This document shows positions 10,345 to 20,329 of a stretch of DNA of 35,467 nucleotides, piece after piece. The first letter of the stretch is position 1. Each line of letters begins with the position of its first letter. This stretch comes from Lojkania enalia. Lineage: Eukaryota; Ascomycota; Dothideomycetes; Pleosporales. Below the pieces are notes generated by a model. It had not been told where the DNA came from and made no database searches. It saw only the letters and a list, made by a program, of their open reading frames with translations. The position numbers and the translations under genes were made by a program. The stretch covers positions 428,608 to 464,074 of the forward strand of contig ML986598.1 in the NCBI GenBank assembly GCA_010094045.1, given 5' to 3'.

Positions 10345-13300
10345 ATAACTTAGCTATCCTTCTTCTTTTTTGAAGAGCGTCTACAGTCTTTAATAGGTTT
10401 ACTTAATCTCTTTAGTTTAATACCCTTCTTTTTCCAGAATACTTATAGAGCGTTAATACTGATATTTACTCCTAGCTTCTAACTATTCTTAGAGTCTAGG
10501 TAGTTCTTCTATTTAATTAAGTATTTCTATACTCTAATAGAGTTTTACTTTCGCTTAATAATACGATTAATTTTATATATATCATCCTTAAATTAGTATA
10601 AAGTATCTTATATCGGGCTATCTAGACTCTAAATAGGCCCTTTTAGGTTATACAACTCTAGTAAAGATATATAAAATACTAGATAGATACTATCTAACCT
10701 TAGAAGGTTAATCTAGTAGGTTATAGGCGTTATAACCTTTATTACTGTGCTAGGTCTAAGATACTTCCAATCTAATTTCTTCTTAAGATGGGTTAACTTA
10801 ATATATTAATTTAATACTAGTACCTTATTTCCTATTACTAGAGATAAGTATATTCTCTTCTTATCTACATATTTCTTTTAATAAGCTACTACAGTACTAA
10901 TCTTTGCTTTATATTTACTTTATAATACTAGTACTTTAGCTGCTATACCTCTTACTAAAGGAGCTTCTCCCTCTCCTAAAGGCTCGCCTGGCTAATTAGG
11001 TCCTTAGGGATCTACACTATAGTAAGCGCGAAAAGGTAAGATAGTAGTAGTTATATAAGCGCTGTTATTATACGCAAACTCCGCTATAGATAGTTAAACT
11101 ACCTAATTATCTTACTCTAAATAGTAGAAATAATATAAATACTGCTCGAGCGTCTAGTTTTATCTTTCTATTAGCCCGTCGGTCTCTAGATAATAGGCTA
11201 AACTAAGACCTCGCTAAGACGCTAAATAATAGTAAAAGGTCTCCTAAGATTTTAACTTCGTTAAAATACCGCGGTCAGATATTACTAACTCTAAAATACT
11301 ATATAGTTAGATAATATCGCGTATCTAGACCTATATTAGGTCTTCTACAGTTTAGGTAGAGATAGCAGGGATATAATAGGCTATTTTAGTTAACTAGTTA
11401 ATAACAACTATAATTAAGTTGTATACTTAATTAAGGAATAGACTTGGAGGGAGTTCTATAATAAAATCGAACGTAACTTACTTCTATAGTCTACTTAGTA
11501 CAGGTAATAGTTGTAATAGGCTATAAGGCTTATGCTTAGGAGCTTTTACCCTTCTATACCTTAAATAATCCTGATAGTAGGCCTTAATATTATCTCTTAT
11601 ACCTTTCTACTAAAATTAACGCGATACTCTCTTATATATTTTTATCTATCCTCTATAACCTGCTATAGGGTAGTTATATACCTAGTTAAAGGCGTTTTGC
11701 CTCTTTTAGAGCGTTATCAGCTCTATCTTCCCTTTATTATCTTCTTTAGCCCACTCCGGGCTGTTATAGTATTCTTAGTCTAAGGAAGGGGTTTCTTCTA
11801 CTTCTTAGATAGGAGAAAAATCTTTCTAAGTAGTCTGTATACGGGTTACTACTATTAAGATTCTAAGGATCTTAGTACTGTTATTCTAGTCTAAATTAGT
11901 TCTTTCTACTCTTTTTAGGTTAATCTTAGCGCGTATAGGTTTAATATATCTTATATTAGACTTCTTTAAAGGTGCCTACGCTTCCTTTATATAGTCTAGT
12001 TAATGTAATAGTCCGTCGGCTGGGTTAAGTTTACTAGGTCGGTAGATAAGGTTATAATCGTACTTAGTAAGCTTGAGATATAATTATATATGTTAATAGA
12101 CTAAAGTCTTTATTTCTATAAACTAATAGAGGTTATTATAGTCTATGTAAAGGTCGAACGTAACTCCTTATAGGTACTGACGCTAGTACTCTAAGCTTTC
12201 TACTATTACAAGTAGTTTCTAGTTATATATATTATAGTTGTACTCTATTATACTAAGCTTTCTTAAAAAGAAATCGATAGGTTACTATATTATCTTACCT
12301 ACTTGCTCTTCTATAAGCTAGCTAAGAATTCCTGAAATAGCGCCCCTAGAAGTATTAACTTTAACCCTTATAAGCCGAGTTAGCTTATAATAAGCTAGAA
12401 TAGAAACGTTTAAAAAAGCTTCCTTTAACTATTAGAAGGTTTCTAGTTCTTTCTAACTAATATCTAGCTTTTAACTTTCTTCTCTTCTCTAGGTATAACC
12501 TTTTTTAGCAGCCTTTAGCCCCTTTTAGGTTAATCTTATTAAAGGTAAGGTAATCCTTAAGAATCCCGTAATAAACCTATAGTAGTAGTTTATAAATCTA
12601 ATAAAGATTCTTATATCTCGTATAGTTTACGGGACTAGCTAATCCTAGATAGTTTTCAACCGGGAGTAGTTAAATTTAATCCCTTTAGGGCAAATAATAA
12701 ACTCTAGGTAGTCTATTTCTCTAGTATAGAAGTCGTATTTACTAAGTTTTATAAAGAGCTTAGCCTTGCGCAGTTTCTAAAGCACTTCCTTAATATACTT
12801 AATATATTCCTCTTCTATATTAGAGAAGATTAAGATATTATCTAAGTATACGATATATGTTATATTAATAAGGCCAGTAAACGTCTAGTTAATATACGCT
12901 TGAAATTAGGCTAGTATATTTATTAGGCTAAATAGTATAATAGTATACTTAAAAGAACTATATCTAGTATAAAACGCGGTCTTCTATTTATCTCCTTCCT
13001 TTATCCTAATTCTATGGTAAGCTTCTCTAATATTAAGCTTAGTATAGTACTTAACTTACGCTAGACGCTTTAGCAACTCTAAAATTAGGGGAAGAGGGTG
13101 CCGATTACGTATAGTAATCTTATTTAGGCCTCTATAATCTATATAGAGCCTTAAACTACTATTTTTCTTCTTTGTAAAGAGAATTAGTGCGCTAGTAGAC
13201 GATTAGGATCTTCTAATCCATCTACGTTGTAAGTACTTATCTAGATACTTCTAGAGATACTAAAGTTCAACCGAAGATAAATTATATAGTAGTTAATATA

Positions 13301-13985
13301 GAGGACTAGTCCCTTCTAGTAGGTTTATAGCTAAATCTTAAGACTTATACTCTATAAGTACCGAGGATTGCTTTTTATTAAATATATCCTTAAAATCGGC
13401 ATACTTTAGCCGTAATTAGCCCGTTTTAGCGCTAATTTCATCTACTATAGCTACTAAATTAACTAGGCACGTATAGATATCTATTTTACTACCTATAATA
13501 GTCTCCGCGAATTCTTCTACGTCTTCTAGTACTACCTTATAGAACTAGGGCAAGCTTATAGCTTTTACCCCCCTAAAGAGTATCCTTCTACTAAGAAAAT
13601 TTAATTTCGGATTATAATCCTGTATCTAGGATATTCTAAGGTAAACCTTATACCCTTTAAGGTCTAATATTATAAATAGTACTTTATAGACTTAAACCTT
13701 ACTACGCGAGTCCCTAACAGCAACCTTTATAATAGTAGTCCTATATATCGGAATCTTAAAGCCGTTTATAGCTTCTACTATTAACTTTAGTAGTAGATTA
13801 ATCTTTAGGCTATACTACTTTACAAGTATAGTATTAAAGAGATTTAGTTACGCACCTGGGTCGATTAAATAATTATTTTTAGCTAAACCCTCTACTACTA
13901 TCTTAACTATAAGCAACTTTATAGGAGTTTAAAAAAGTAATTTATATAATTTCCCTAGCTTCTTACTCTTCTTAGAGAGTTTAAT
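10345..13985 (-). pseudogene. pol: pol of gypsy A: protease, RT, RNase H, integrase, chromodomain
   Basis: Right to left on the minus strand. The protease is around 13600-13920, with LIDPGA keeping its Asp (13860-13862). The RT follows, with [20 protein letters not shown] around 13100-13155, a REAYHRIRIKEGDK segment near 13000-13030, and the YLDD box as YLDN (second Asp to Asn, 12837-12839), then ILIFSNIEEEY. RNase H lies at about 11950-12450. The integrase has an H2C2-like finger remnant near 11560 (IKAYYQDY-like), D in TFDFI (11466-11468), D in ISDRG (11274-11276) and E in TDGLIER (11166-11168), so its triad is intact. A chromodomain ends the polyprotein (INRIIKRKLNSIRV, then a W-lacking tail) at about 10430-10580, followed by a basic tail SSKKRRIAK near 10360. 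Dozens of stops remain. Confidence 0.88.
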
Positions 13986-15225
13986 ATAGGCTAGGAGAGA
14001 GAAGCTTAGTTCTTCTAACCCTTACCTTTTCCCGACTTCTATTCGGGAGCTCCTTTAAACTTCTCTTTCTTCTAGGGATAGTTAGAAGACTTATAGCCCT
14101 CCTCTCTATATATCTAATATATAATAGGAGGCCGCTCTAGATAGATATTACCTTTCCCAGACCTCTTCGGGGGTTTCTAGCCCTTTCTAGCCTTCTTCGG
14201 AGTACTATTACTCTCCCCTAAAGTATTAGACCCTCGCTTCTTACGATTGCTTATATTACGCCCCTCTTACCTCTTATAAGACTTTTAATAATGCCTGAAG
14301 ACTATATTCGCGTATTCTTCTACCTCTAGTAGTATCTAAAGCTGCAGTCTTAAGAGGAGATTTAAATCTCTCTTTATTAGTTTAGATAAAGCTAAGATAA
14401 ACTTATTTATTATATAGTCTTTATTTATCTCTCTAACTTCTTTCTATAGAAGTCTTATATAGTTTAACAAGTTAGTTAGAGACTGGTCTATCCTTTATCT
14501 ACACCTTTTTAAGGTATTAAAAGCTTCTTACCTTTATTCTAATAGAGTTCCTAATATACTTAGCATTTTTACTTTTAGGATATCTTATATAGAGATCTAA
14601 TACGTACTCTTTTAGTACTCTATAGTTTTATATATCTCCTATAAAGTCTTTAAAGACTCTAAGATATACTTAAAAGTAAAAGTAACTTTCTACCTTTCTA
14701 TTTAAAAGTCTACTAGTAACTAGATAAAATACTTTTTATAGTCTTAGACCTATTAGTTATAGTCTATACGATCCTTTTTCTTGTAGGTATAAGGAGGTTC
14801 GGGGTGAGGAAGGTTAGCTTAAATAGAGGTAGTTTACAGCAGCTGTACTCCCTCTAGTATAATAATAGCTAAATTGATTATAGAGATGTTACCTACTTCA
14901 TATTATTGCTTTATCTCTTATAGCTATTCGAGATCCTTCTAATTTTATTTACCTTATATCTATTACTACAGTCTTTCTAAGTCTTCGGTATCTACGTCCT
15001 ACTCTATACTATTCTAGGCCGGAGAGCGCTGGATAGTACTATAACTCTATAATTCTTTAGATGTTCGACGAATATTCGCTCTAGTCTACTCTTCCGGCTA
15101 AATAAGTCCCTTACTAGCTCTAAGGTTAACGTCTCGCCTGTTGCTGGACGTTGGGGTCCTTATACACCCGGCTGAGCCGGCTGTTAGGCTAAGAGGGGTA
15201 GGAGACGTATTTATAGTGTTGGAAA
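13986..15225 (-). pseudogene. gag: gag of gypsy A, RIP-inactivated
   Basis: Minus-strand nucleocapsid/capsid relic. The N-terminal part (about 14950-15220) is Ser/Thr/Pro- and Arg-rich (INTSPTPLS, then RTPTSSNRRDVNLRASKG) and unusually readable, followed by an acidic coiled-coil-like stretch (DVDTEDLERL). The central part around 14400-14750 reads like a retrotransposon gag domain (KVTFTFKYILESLKTL). The zinc knuckle lies at about 14078-14115 (YREEGYKSSNYP, expected CxxCGExGHxxxxCP), followed by a Lys-rich tail near 14000-14060. The start is inferred from position only: it falls near 15220, about 40 bases inside the 5' LTR. The segment 15120-15195 is GC-rich and less mutated than the rest of the element. 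Confidence 0.72.
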
Positions 15226-15264
15226 TTGCTGCTAGACTACTTTAAAAAGTTTAAGCGATTTAAA

Positions 15265-15477
15265 TATAATAGGCTAGTATAATAGATTATAGCATAGTAA
15301 TAATAGATAGAATAGTAGAGCTAAAATATTCGTATATTTAGTTCTCTTAGAAAAGAGATAGCTAATAAAAGAGAGACGAATTGCTGCTATCCCTGTAGGG
15401 TGTAATTCGGCTATTTCAACCCTAGGTTAGATAACTCTATATTATCAACCCGTAACTTAAAGCTATAAGATATTATA
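15265..15477 (-). repeat. 5' LTR of gypsy A (213 bp)
   Basis: Same length as 8395-8607, with the same TATAAT...ATTATA edges and 14 transitions between the two copies. It is the 5' LTR because coding runs leftward from it. The leader on its left (15226-15264) did not give a recognisable tRNA primer-binding site. Confidence 0.93.
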
Positions 15478-15482
15478 TCCTT
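15478..15482. repeat. Target-site duplication of gypsy A, right copy (TCCTT)
   Basis: A perfect repeat of 8390-8394. The reading of the B integrase resumes directly after it. Confidence 0.93.
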
Positions 15483-16310
15483 CTACTAGAATAACTAGAG
15501 TTTTCTATTACCTATAATCAATTAAGTATAAGCAACTCTACCCTATACAACTATTAGAATATCCCTATATTAGATCCTATACGGATCTAAGCTCTATTAG
15601 AGTTAGGATTGGAAATATTCTATTAATTCTATTACTATAATAGATAAATTAAATTATAAGAATACTTTAGCTCTAGTAACTTATATATATACAGCCTAGG
15701 AAATTATAAAGGCTAATATTAAGAAGGTTTAGGATTGTATATAATCTATTATTAACTATTACTAGTAACTAATTAATTAGTAGATTAGTAATATAGTCTA
15801 CTTAAATACTAAGAACCTTACGGTCTAGAGACCGAGCTAAAAGCTATCCGATTAATAGGAGGGCCCTTTTAAAGTACTAGAATAGATTAGAAACTTATAC
15901 TATCTATAGCTACTCCTAGAATTAAGAATATATAATATTTTCGTACTAAACCTGCTGTATAAAAACCCCTAGGACCTTCTATTAGGGTAAGAAGCTCCGA
16001 AACCACCCGCTATCGCTATTAAAGGGGTAGAAGAGAAGGAGGTTAAGGAAATACTAGCTAGTAAGCTGTATTATAAGACCCTTAAATACCATATAAAATA
16101 GGTAGAATATAATTCTAACCTAGTCTAGTATAAAGCTTTAAATTTTATAGGTTCGCCTTATAAGCTAAGAGTTTTTTATAATAAGTATCTAAATCAGCTA
16201 AAACCCCTAAAAGCTCTAACTAAATAGATTAAAATATATAAGAATAGTATAGAGAATATAGATTATCTAGTAGATAATAATATATAAGAGTTAAGTAGTA
16301 GATTTAAAAA
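15483..16310 (+). pseudogene. pol: pol of gypsy B, 3' part: integrase C-terminus and chromodomain
   Basis: Continuation of the B polyprotein after the inserted gypsy A. It opens with the end of the integrase core (a PIINQVQATLPYTT-like stretch near 15510). A conserved integrase C-terminal segment follows at about 15830-15960 (PSKLSD-like, then EGPFKVLE, then a LELRIYNIFVLNLLYKN stretch; the family has LP..RIHPVFHVSLLKP). A chromodomain lies at about 16027-16200 (VEEKEVKEILASKLY, then TLKYHIK-VEYNSNLV-YKALNF). The KWxGY-type Trp codon is now TAG. Chromodomains of this class direct integration to methylated-histone chromatin. The polyprotein end is not certain; I place it near 16290-16310. The same region is present uninterrupted, inverted, in B2. 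Confidence 0.85.
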
Positions 16311-17378
16311 CTAAAGTATAGGCCCGAAATTACTCCTCTATAAAATCCGGAGGGTCTGATAGTAGGCTATTAGATACCTCTCTAGTCCTCTTCTCCTCTA
16401 TTTTCCTTTCTCTTCTTTTCCTCTAGACTCCCCCTAAACCTCTTCTACTTTATTCTTAGCCGCTTAAGAGCGCCGTGATATTAGCCTAAAGGCTAAATAC
16501 TAAAGCCTCTAGAGCTAAAATCTAATAGAGTAACTTAGTACTCTAGTAGAATAAAGCTACTTAGATACTAGCCGTAAGAAGGCTATCTTCCTAACTCTTT
16601 ACAACCTAGGCTATAAGCGCTAGGCTATAAGCAGACTCTAAAATAGCCTTAAAGGCTACCTTTTTATCCTTCTTATCCCCTATATATTAGGCTACTACCT
16701 ATAGTTTAAGATAGCCCCGGAGGACCAGAAACTCCTCCTTATAGTAGGAGGGGATCTATAAGTATATTAGTAGTAAGTATTCTACTAGTATTAGATACGA
16801 TTTATACAGGGTTATACTTTTTATTTTATAAGGTATAATACTCGCATTTTTTTAATTTTAGGGACTAAAAGGTAAATATTATATACTACCTACGGGCGAG
16901 TATACGCGTAGCTTAAAGGTAGATAATTTAGAAAGCCTTTAAAAAAACTCTAGAAGGTAAGTAGAGTAGTATATTAATTAATTTTTTCTAAGAAGTGTTA
17001 GTAATACTTTAATAATTAACGGTTTTAAGAACGTATAATAATATATATAGAGTAGAAGTTATTATTTAGTTAAGGAAGCTTAGTTAACAACAACCTAGTA
17101 ATATACTAAGGCTAGTAAATACTTATTACTATATGCGATGAAATTGCAATATTAATAAACCGTTATAATAGTAGTTACTAGCTAATATATAGGTTAATTA
17201 TACTCACCGTAAAAAAAAAAAACCTTACTTAATATTACGTTAATAAACGCATCTCTATAGGCAACTACGCGTATTAGCTCTTACCAGTAAATACCTCCTC
17301 GAAGAAATTTCTTTATACTAGAACCTATTTATAATAGCCCCGATTCCCTCCTAAACTAGTATAGATAGGAACTATCAG
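16311..17378. other. 3' region of gypsy B with an opposite-strand open tract
   Basis: 1.1 kb between chromodomain and polypurine tract. On the minus strand, one frame from about 16830 down to about 16300 (some 170 codons) is broken only by RIP-type stops and reads FKAILESAYSLALIA, then an amphipathic stretch, then a charged KREKRKIEEKRTREVSNSLL near the chromodomain. The inverted copy B2 keeps the same frame without a shift at 31290-31812. The + strand frame here is also fairly open, so which strand coded, if either, is unsettled. The sense strand shows a pyrimidine-rich run at 16378-16455. The rest (16850-17378) has no visible coding. It contains a run of 12 A at about 17210-17221. Confidence 0.45.
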
Positions 17379-17397
17379 CCTATAAGGAGGGGGGTAG
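17379..17397 (+). promoter_or_regulatory. Polypurine tract of gypsy B
   Basis: AAGGAGGGGGG directly upstream of the 3' LTR; the same tract, inverted, adjoins the B2 LTR at 30708-30726. It primes plus-strand synthesis and fixes B on the + strand. The G-run has escaped RIP, as expected where no CA/TG dinucleotide exists. Confidence 0.85.
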
Positions 17398-17676
17398 TAT
17401 AATAATGCAAAGAAATCGTTCTACGAAAAGCTTTATATATAACCTTATCCTAAAACTTTTCGCTTATCTTATCCTACCCCTAGTTCTACCCCTTTTCCCT
17501 TCTGTATATAGTTGTATACTCCCTTATAAGTAGCTTAGTAGTTCTTCTATATCCTTTTATATAAGGCCTATAGGTGTTAATAGAATTCTTAGGTCCCTAA
17601 ACCTCTATATACTCCTATATACCTCTAAGTAGATTCGTGCTGTATTCGGACCTATTATCTTACCTACGCTGTTATA
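17398..17676 (+). repeat. 3' LTR of gypsy B (279 bp)
   Basis: It pairs with 3390-3668: same length, same edges, about 23 differences, all transitions. The 3' copy keeps more C and G (for example in the 17635-17655 stretch) than the 5' copy, so RIP hit the two ends unequally. Confidence 0.92.
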
Positions 17677-17681
17677 AGCTT
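17677..17681. repeat. Target-site duplication of gypsy B, right copy (AGCTT)
   Basis: A perfect repeat of 3385-3389 immediately after the 3' LTR of B. Confidence 0.9.
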
Positions 17682-19238
17682 ATAGATACTTTAGCAGCTA
17701 TATATAAAGATCCCTTGCTATATAATATTATACTACTATACTAAATATACTTTCTTTTATATATTTTATACTTAGTTACTTCTTCTAATTATCTTTTAAG
17801 CTTAGAGTTGTAAGCTTAAAGAAGTATATTCTAATATAGTATTAACTTAGCACCTTTTATAAGCTATAAGAATCCTTCTTATACCTCTTTAAGTAATTAT
17901 ATAAAGGACTTTTATATAAGTATTAATTATAACCCAAATTTATATATATTACTTAGAGTTTTAGACTACTAGAAGTCTTCTTATAGAAGTGGTTTTAGTA
18001 GGGTATATAGTTATATATTAAGGTAATCTAATATAACCTATACGTTTAGAGGAACAATTCCTATTACTTTAAAAGCCTTTTAATAGTTCTTATATATAAA
18101 TACGTTAAAAAACGCGTTCTTAAAGGCTGGAAGGAAGCTTTTTTTATTAATATAGTAGACACGTTGGCACGCTAAGTCTTATACGCGCTGTAAGTATTTT
18201 AACTTTAACAGCGAGAAGTAAACTATATTAAGAGGCTAAAGTATATATAATAAATAAGAAGGTATATAAAGCGTTAGAATCTTTTATATAAGATAGTAAT
18301 TTTTAAATTCCTAGTTAAGGTAGCTTTTATAGCCGTCTAAAATAAGTAGCCTATATAACTCTACCTAATATATCTTTATATACTTATTAAAGTGCTTTAG
18401 CTACTTAAAACTAAGTATATTATTTATCTAGCCGTTCTTAGAGACTGAAATTTTCCAATTGTATAGTATATCTACTTTTTTATACTATATAGAGATATAG
18501 ACGCGTCCTTTATAGATAATAAATAGCGGGGTTGCGTATATAGTAGCGTAGATACTCTAGATAACTATAACCTACTTATAATTACCTAACTATATAAGAA
18601 TAGGCCTTATATAATATTCTAAACCTATAACAACCTTTATAATATTAATAATACCTATCTAAAAGCCTATCTTATTAAAGTTGTAGATATTATTATTATA
18701 TATACTATATTTCGCAATTATATTTTATATAAGCTTAAACTACGTATTAATAACCTCTAGATTCTCTTATTTTATTTTTTAATAATCCTTTACTTAATTA
18801 AAGGCTATTTTAAGCTTATTTATACGCGCTATAAATCGTTTAGACTAATTCTTTCCTATAGGTATTCTACTATATACGCCTAATAGTTTATCTACTATAT
18901 CTACTACCTTATATAGCCGGGGCGCAAATTCTTATAAATTAAGGTTAAGAATATATTATACAATTATTTGTTCTTTAGTTACTATAAGCTTCTAGCGATT
19001 TAGTTATATATAAGGGTAAAACGCGATTCTGTAAAGTCGAGTAGAGAGTTGTTAATATTATATATTAAAAGCTATAGTAGCGCGTTATACGCTCTTAAAC
19101 TAGCCTAATTTATACGCCTGTAAGGTAAGCTTAATTCTACCTTCTTATTAAATTAATAGAAGGTCGTATTATAGATTTATTATAGTTTGTACATAGTATT
19201 TATAATACTAAGAAAAAGTAGCCGCTTGGATGGTTTAG
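17677..19238 (-). pseudogene. Element D, main part of a DDE transposase (right of gypsy B)
   Basis: Minus-strand pogo/Fot1-like transposase whose C-terminus sits at 3222-3389. The N-terminal psq-type HTH is at about 19050-19130 (IKLTLQAYKLG, then RATIAFNI). A Tc5-type HTH follows at about 18830-18990 (IVQYILNLNL-like, EFAPRLYKVVDIVDKLL). The first catalytic motif, IYNFNKIGF (Asp to Asn), lies near 18670, and the second, LILDGYKSYL, keeps its Asp (18335-18337). The third is not clearly readable. It differs from elements 1, C and F in its HTH and linker, so it is another subfamily. The right end is set near 19238 by a subterminal direct repeat, AGCCGCTTGGATGGTTTAGCCGCTT (two AGCCGCTT units), at 19213-19237. 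Confidence 0.75.
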
Positions 19239-19514
19239 CCGCTTTAATAGTAGAATACGTTATATATACTATATTTATATTATAAATTAATTAATTAGAT
19301 ATAATATAGTAAATTTAAAAAAATAATTATATAATAACTAATAAAATTATAGTATTTATATAGATGTAAATTATTAAGAGAGTTTATAGGTAGTAAGCTT
19401 AACCGTTTATAGTAAAAGATATAATAAATAATAATATATAATTAATAAGATAAAATACTAATAAAAAACTAATAATTATATTATTTCTATTATTATATTA
19501 TTAATAACTCTAGT
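19239..19514. other. Very AT-rich spacer, nothing recognisable
   Basis: Almost pure A/T with many TTAAT and TATAAT runs. No reading frame, terminal repeat or similarity to other parts of the window was seen. It could be a fully decayed element or intergenic DNA. Confidence 0.5.
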
Positions 19515-19715
19515 AATTTAACCCTTTAGTAATATAGCTAAATAAAGTATTACCTTAATACCTTTTTTAAGCTAATTAATTACTATAATAGTAGAAGTAG
19601 ATAATAAGTTTTTATACCTTCGAATCTAATTATAAATTAATATTAATTAAGCCTCTAATTTATACTAGTTACTTAGTATTTTAGCTTCTTATATAAGAAC
19701 TTCTAGTATAGGTAT
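19515..19715 (-). pseudogene. Small fragment of a C-like DDE transposon
   Basis: The stretch around 19550-19690 resembles 1810-1940 in element C: both have CCTTTTTTAAGCTAATT, then ATTATAAATTAATATTAATT, then GTTACTTAGTATTTT in the same order and at similar spacing. It corresponds to the segment between catalytic domain and zinc knuckle. Orientation is minus, like C. It is more AT-rich than C and has small length differences, so it is older or more heavily mutated. Confidence 0.5.
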
Positions 19716-19850
19716 AGGCTAGTAGATAGGTATAGGTTAGGTTAAAGTTAGAATCTTATATAAGTAGGGTAAGATTAAGGTTAGAGTTTTACTAATTAGT
19801 CTAGAATATAGGTAAGATTAAAATAGCTACTTAGTAATAGGGTATAGGTT
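19711..19850 (+). repeat. Scattered GGTATAGG-type short repeats
   Basis: GGTATAGGCT (19711), GGTATAGGTTAG (19729) and GGTATAGGTTAAGG (19841), with further GGTTAGGTT and GGGTAAG motifs between, in otherwise very AT-rich DNA. They are irregularly spaced and imperfect. Origin unknown; possibly the RIP-altered remnant of a G-rich minisatellite or element end. Confidence 0.35.
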
Positions 19851-20329
19851 AAGGTAGAGTTATATAAACTAGGTTTCCTTAGAGTCTAACTAATTAGTAT
19901 ACTTTAGAAAGTAGCTTAATAAGAGTATATATAGTATAATATTCTAGGGTTTTATTATAGTTATTTATTATAGATTAGACTAATCTTACTTTATTAAATT
20001 CTAGAATAGTATACTATAGTATATTATAGACTATAATAGTATACTCCTTAACTATTAATTTTATATAGTTTAATCTAATATAATAATATATTTATAATAG
20101 TAATTTATTATATAAACTATAGAAGTTTATAAATTTCTTAATAAATATACTTTTATAGCAGCTTCTTATTAGTAGTAGTACTAGGATTAATATTCTCCTA
20201 GTTAATCTCCTAATTAATCTCTAGTTCTTTATTATATATCTAGACTAGAAGTTTAAAAAGATTTATAATCTTATTAGTACTATAAAAAGGGTTTAGTTTA
20301 CTAGTATCTTAAGCTTTTATAGCTTAGTA
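19851..20329. other. AT-rich spacer before the hAT relic
   Basis: No coding signal. Around 19995-20045 there are short AT palindromes (AGTATACTATAGTATATTAT and TAATAGTATAC) that could belong to a terminal region of the hAT element, but I could not match them to an opposite end. Confidence 0.4.

Larger units (their letters stand above)
8395..15477 (-). mobile_element. Gypsy A: full-length Ty3/gypsy chromovirus nested in gypsy B
   Basis: A 7083-bp LTR retrotransposon with 213-bp LTRs at both ends and 5-bp TCCTT duplications, coding on the minus strand. From right to left it has 5' LTR, gag with zinc knuckle, protease, RT, RNase H, integrase, chromodomain, a 1.7-kb 3' region, a polypurine tract and the 3' LTR. 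Orientation rests on the RT box and on the purine-rich minus-strand tract next to the left LTR. It lies inside the integrase gene of B, so it is younger than B. The integrase D-D-E residues all survive, but stops break every domain. Confidence 0.93.
3390..17676 (+). mobile_element. Gypsy B: full-length Ty3/gypsy chromovirus, interrupted by gypsy A
   Basis: LTR retrotransposon bounded by two 279-bp LTRs and a perfect 5-bp duplication (AGCTT). Internal order on + is gag with CCHC knuckle, protease, reverse transcriptase, RNase H, integrase, chromodomain, a 1.1-kb 3' region, a polypurine tract and the 3' LTR. Removing the inserted gypsy A and one copy of its TCCTT duplication leaves about 7.2 kb. 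The element interrupts DDE transposon D. A second copy (B2) lies inverted at 30429 to the window end. All coding parts are broken by RIP-type stops, and the element could only be mobilised in trans, if at all. Confidence 0.93.

Noticed and set aside
17209..17221. The A-run as a poly(A) tail of a LINE or processed transcript
   Set aside because: It lies inside the 3' region of gypsy B. The matching place in B2 (about 30885) lacks the run, so it is a local A-tract, not an element end.
19239..19514. The AT-only stretch as a centromere core or replication origin
   Set aside because: Composition alone cannot support this, since RIP produces the same bias.
19711..19850. GGTTAGG-like repeats as a telomeric remnant
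   Set aside because: The units are irregular, few and not in tandem TTAGGG form.
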